DNA of 9,150 nt, from NCBI GenBank assembly GCA_023255355.1, contig JALRIU010000029.1, positions 1 through 9,150 on the forward strand, in the 5' to 3' direction. The translations under genes were made by a program, and so were the position numbers. The notes under the pieces are model-generated. The model was not told the DNA's origin. It ran no database searches and saw only the letters and a program-made list of their open reading frames with translations. Numbering within the stretch: position 1 is the stretch's first letter; every line of letters starts with the position of its first letter. Below are positions 6,774-9,150 of the stretch, piece by piece. The DNA comes from Pseudomonadales bacterium (lineage in GTDB: Bacteria; Pseudomonadota; Gammaproteobacteria; Pseudomonadales; JAHEIH01).

Positions 6774-7289
6774 ATGTCAGTGAATAGACAGCGATTACAC
6801 AAACGTACTATTGAATTAGAAGGCTACCTTCGTGACGATGGCTTATGGGAAATTGAAGCAGAGCTTGGCGATATCAAAGGCTACGATACCGTCCTGATGA
6901 ATCGTGGTCTTGTGCCTGCTGGTACTAAATTTCATCATATGAAAATTATCATGGTTGTTAATGACGAGTTTGAAATAATCGATGTCAAAGCCCATATGTA
7001 TGCAACACCTTTTACTGATTGCCCTGAAGCTGAAATTAGCTATGAAAATTTAAAAGGCCTTAAAATTCAATCAGGTTGGATAAATCAGGTAAGAGAACGT
7101 ATTGAGCGCTCGAGTGGTTGTACTCATTTAAACGAACTGTTGCCAGCTATGGCCACCGCTGCGATTCAAACCCGCGAAGGTTACCGGATGAAGCTCGAAA
7201 AAGAGCGGCATGGTAAGGTGCTTGACCGTCCGCAGCAACACAATACTTGTCGTGGTTATCGAGATGATGCCTTGATTCACAAACAATAG
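6774..7289 (+). CDS. DUF2889-family protein
   Basis: The 171-residue protein opens RLHKRTIELEGYLRDDGLWE (7-26), followed by LGDIKGYD, a central FEIIDVKAHMYATPFTDCPE segment (66-85), LKGLKIQSGW (93-102) and GCTHLNELLPAMATAAIQT (115-133). This order of conserved blocks is what I know of the DUF2889 family, whose biochemical function is not established. No signal peptide or membrane segment is present, so it is probably cytoplasmic. The conserved Cys and His residues (C83, C116, H118) could bind a metal or act in catalysis, which is inference. It is divergent from the TetR regulator and is followed after 73 bp by an exported charged protein. GGAT before the ATG is a weak ribosome-binding site. 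Confidence 0.8.
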   Translation: MSVNRQRLHKRTIELEGYLRDDGLWEIEAELGDIKGYDTVLMNRGLVPAGTKFHHMKIIMVVNDEFEIIDVKAHMYATPFTDCPEAEISYENLKGLKIQSGWINQVRERIERSSGCTHLNELLPAMATAAIQTREGYRMKLEKERHGKVLDRPQQHNTCRGYRDDALIHKQ

Positions 7290-7362
7290 TGGCTTTAAAA
7301 CTGGGCAAACGGTTCATTCCTAGACTACGTTGTTAGTAACACGTTTTGAAATCGAGGAAGTT

Positions 7363-7794
7363 ATGAACAACTATTTAACCACTATTGCCCTATCATCCGT
7401 TCTCGCAACGTCGTTGGCCATCGCCAAGCCATCAAATGAAGAAATAAAGCAAAAAGGTGCGTCGCACAAAGACAAGGTTTCTCAAGATGAGCGCTATCGT
7501 GATGCAAAAGAACGTGTTGGCGACGAAATTGAAGATGAGGAGCACGAAGCAAGAGACCCCTTCAAGAAATTCAAAGACAAAGAAAAGTCCAAATTGTCAG
7601 AGCGTAAGGATAAGTTGCATAAAGATACTGAAGAGCATGATCAGGCTTCAGATGATGAAGGCCATGAAAAGGGTCAAGAAAAACAACGCGAGAAAAAATC
7701 TGATCAAAATCGTAATGAGGTAGGCAAAGGGTCTGAACAAGGCCAGCAGAAACGCCAAGAAAATAGTAAGAAATGGTGGAAGTTTTGGGAGTGA
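7363..7794 (+). CDS. Exported, highly charged low-complexity protein with Trp-rich C-terminus
   Basis: I recognise no family. The 143-residue product starts at ATG 7363, five bases after the strong Shine-Dalgarno GAGGAAG at 7354-7360; the longer frame from 7330 lacks such a site. Residues 1-22 form a signal peptide (MNNYLTTIALSSVLATSLAI, then AK), with likely AIA cleavage before KPS. The mature protein is dominated by Lys, Glu, Asp, Arg, Gln and Ser with almost no hydrophobic residues, has mixed-charge stretches such as DPFKKFKDKEKSKLSERK, and is probably disordered or a single charged helix. It ends KKWWKFWE, a sharp aromatic-basic tail that could be a membrane-interface or partner-binding anchor. 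The good signal peptide and ribosome-binding site argue it is a real gene. Confidence 0.72.
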   Translation: MNNYLTTIALSSVLATSLAIAKPSNEEIKQKGASHKDKVSQDERYRDAKERVGDEIEDEEHEARDPFKKFKDKEKSKLSERKDKLHKDTEEHDQASDDEGHEKGQEKQREKKSDQNRNEVGKGSEQGQQKRQENSKKWWKFWE

Positions 7795-7848
7795 TCTTCC
7801 TATAGCTTATAAATTTTCGATTCATATTTTGCGCTAATTTAAAACGAT

Positions 7849-7867
7849 TTAAATTGAGTAAATTTAA
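7849..7867. repeat. AT-rich inverted repeat TTAAATT-N5-AATTTAA in the leader of the hemolysin-like gene
   Basis: Perfect 7-base arms around GAGTA lie within the very AT-rich 163-bp gap 7795-7957. The site is about 36 bases upstream of the best candidate -35 box for the next gene, so it could be an operator or simply a product of AT-rich composition. Confidence 0.3.
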
Positions 7868-7902
7868 TTCGATAAAATAATCACTTTTTTTGAAAATTAA
7901 GT

Positions 7903-7931
7903 TTGATTTAAGCTTTGTTATTTAACATTAT
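7903..7931 (+). promoter_or_regulatory. Candidate sigma-70 promoter for the hemolysin-like/ligase operon
   Basis: TTGATT (7903-7908) and CATTAT (7926-7931) are separated by 17 bases, each matching four of six consensus positions. Transcription would begin near 7938, about 20 bases before the ATG at 7958. AT-rich DNA upstream could serve as an UP element. Chance matches are common in such DNA. Confidence 0.4.
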
Positions 7932-7957
7932 CTCAAAGTCACTGATTAAAAGATTTT

Positions 7958-8638
7958 ATGTTAATTACCCTGCAGAACATGTCAGAAATTGCCAGTACAA
8001 ATGATATAGCGCCATATGGCGTGGATGCATGTCTGGAATATGAACAAGGTAAGCGCCAAGAGATCATTTCATTTATAAAAAATGGTTATCAAAAATCGTT
8101 TAATGCGGATATCGATGTAACCTATCCTGTGCTCTTATATATTGAAGAGAAGTCATTAAAAGCAGCATTGGGTATGCGAGGTAGTGATTCCTCTTTTTTT
8201 GTTGATCACTATCTTGATAGTCCTGTTTTAGATTACTTGACTCTGCTTTGGCCCTCTGCCAAACAATACGAAATAGTTGAAATTGGTAATTTGTACAGCA
8301 ATGCAAAGCGCTTTACGATTCCTTTGTTTCTGGTGATGGCAATTACGTCCTATCTCTTGGGTAAGCGCTATTTAGTCCTGAGTGGAACAGAACAAATACT
8401 CGATTTATTGATGCATTCTGGAGTTGTTTGTCATGACTTGGCGCCTGCTAGTCCTCATAAACTAGGTGAAGAAGCAGACAGATGGGGCTGTTACTATCTT
8501 GGTAACCCTCGCGTTGCTGCAATTGATCTAGTGCAAGTAATGTCGATGATTAAACAAAACCCGTTTTACCAAAAAATTCTGCCGCGATTATCGGATAAGA
8601 TTGTTTTGGCAAGTCAAAAACTTATTGGGCAGCTATGA
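7958..8638 (+). CDS. Thermostable-hemolysin-family protein (PF12261-like), possible acyltransferase
   Basis: The 226-residue protein has blocks I associate with the thermostable hemolysin family (named for Vibrio parahaemolyticus delta-VPH): a PVLLYIEEKSLKAALGMR strand-turn-strand (57-74), VEIGNLYSNAKR (107-118), YLLGKRYLVLSGTEQI (132-147) and DRWGCYYLGNPRVAAIDL (174-191). No signal peptide is seen, which is odd for a secreted toxin. The order of a beta pair, a glutamate-led strand (E108), a helix, then a G-K-RYLVLSGTEQILDLLMHSG block is reminiscent of GNAT and LuxI-type acyl synthases; this is inference. It shares ATGA with the downstream acyl-activating enzyme, suggesting joint action on an acyl substrate. 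The ribosome-binding site (AAAAGA) is weak; an alternative ATG is at 7979. Confidence 0.78.
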   Translation: MLITLQNMSEIASTNDIAPYGVDACLEYEQGKRQEIISFIKNGYQKSFNADIDVTYPVLLYIEEKSLKAALGMRGSDSSFFVDHYLDSPVLDYLTLLWPSAKQYEIVEIGNLYSNAKRFTIPLFLVMAITSYLLGKRYLVLSGTEQILDLLMHSGVVCHDLAPASPHKLGEEADRWGCYYLGNPRVAAIDLVQVMSMIKQNPFYQKILPRLSDKIVLASQKLIGQL

Positions 8639-9150
8639 TTTTAGAGGCGCTTAAAGAACTACCTAAGCAAAAGGCTGCGATCACAACCTCTAGCCAAACC
8701 ATAAGTTTTGAAACTATGCTGTGCGAAGTTGATCGAGTAGCCGACTGGCTTAAGCATCAACATGTGTCTTGTCTGATGCTGCATAGCGATAATATACCTG
8801 AATGGATTTACGTCGATCTTGCTTGCCAGCAAGCCGATGTGGTGTTTGTCCCTGTCCCCAGTTTTTTCTCAGCTCAACAAATTGAAAGTATTCGGCTGCG
8901 GGTTAAGCCAGATATGATTTTACGGCAAGTTGCTAATAGTAAAGATGCGACATTAAGTCCTTTAGATTGTTATTGTTTCGAGCGTTTTGAAAATAACCTG
9001 CCTGCTCGTATGCCGACAAAGACCAGTAAAATCACTTTTACGTCAGGGTCTACCGGCATACCAAAGGGTGTTTGTTTAAGTATTGAAAATCAATATAAGG
9101 TCGCGAGATCTCTTGCTGATAAAATTGCTATCGATGGCCCAAAACATTTT
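8635..9150 (+). CDS. AMP-binding acyl/aryl-CoA ligase (ANL superfamily), N-terminal 172 residues; 3' end off window
   Basis: The frame from ATG 8635 stays open to the window edge. The start lies inside the hemolysin-like gene's stop (ATGA), with no Shine-Dalgarno, so translation is probably coupled. The adenylate-forming signature is clear: ITFTSGSTGIPKGV at residues 133-146, the phosphate-binding loop of acyl-CoA synthetases, luciferases and NRPS adenylation domains. The N-terminal part has the usual NIPEWIYVDLACQQADVVFVP pattern (53-73). The stretch before the signature is short compared with typical family members, giving a compact N-terminal domain. The enzyme should activate a carboxylic acid as an acyl-AMP; whether the product goes to CoA, a carrier protein or elsewhere depends on the missing C-terminal part. 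Confidence 0.9.
   Translation, partial: MILEALKELPKQKAAITTSSQTISFETMLCEVDRVADWLKHQHVSCLMLHSDNIPEWIYVDLACQQADVVFVPVPSFFSAQQIESIRLRVKPDMILRQVANSKDATLSPLDCYCFERFENNLPARMPTKTSKITFTSGSTGIPKGVCLSIENQYKVARSLADKIAIDGPKHF

Noticed and set aside
7327..7347. Imperfect inverted repeat (ACG-T-TGTTA/TAACA-CGT) followed by TTTT, between the DUF2889 and charged-protein genes
   Set aside because: The stem is only about six pairs with a bulge, and the T run is short, so I do not call it a terminator.
7457..7723. Second plus-strand frame inside the charged exported protein
   Set aside because: The Lys/Arg/Met-rich translation is what a +1 reading of A-rich Lys/Glu codons gives; the frame with a signal peptide and ribosome-binding site is preferred.
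8100..8306. Minus-strand frame inside the hemolysin-like gene
   Set aside because: Antisense shadow of a conserved family protein.

Overview
This window looks like ordinary chromosomal DNA from a gammaproteobacterium, probably marine. The grounds are an RhlE-type DEAD-box helicase, a class I fructose-1,6-bisphosphatase, a thermostable-hemolysin-family protein (a family known from Vibrio and relatives), moderate-to-low GC by eye, and dense packing with ATGA start/stop overlaps. The genus cannot be fixed from this sequence. I see no tRNA, rRNA, insertion sequence, prophage or CRISPR array.

Left part (1-4855), mainly housekeeping. A truncated LigB/DODA-type extradiol dioxygenase runs off the left edge on the minus strand. 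It shares an ATGA with the end of a compact DEAD-box helicase, so the two are probably co-transcribed. A plus-strand HAD phosphatase diverges from that helicase, and its last 38 bases overlap the 3' end of a convergent rhlE gene that carries a long Lys/Pro-rich tail. Upstream of rhlE, on the same strand, is fbp. A perfect 8-bp inverted repeat lies in the 59-bp fbp-rhlE gap.

Middle part (4962-7794), small exported proteins and a regulator. Two plus-strand genes encode exported proteins: a single-domain cupin and a four-cysteine protein of unknown function. A TetR-family regulator converges on the second. Its upstream region holds two copies of the palindrome TACC-N4-GGTA, 33 bp apart, the best candidate operators in the window. 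The next plus-strand genes are a DUF2889-family protein and an exported, extremely charged, probably disordered protein ending in a tryptophan-rich tail.

Right part (7958-9150), an apparent biosynthetic operon. After an AT-rich leader comes a thermostable-hemolysin-family (PF12261-like) protein whose layout recalls GNAT/LuxI acyl-transfer enzymes. It is joined by an ATGA overlap to the N-terminal part of an AMP-binding acyl/aryl-CoA ligase that runs off the right edge. This acyl-activating plus putative acyl-transferring pair is the best candidate for an under-described system here; the idea is inference from sequence layout.
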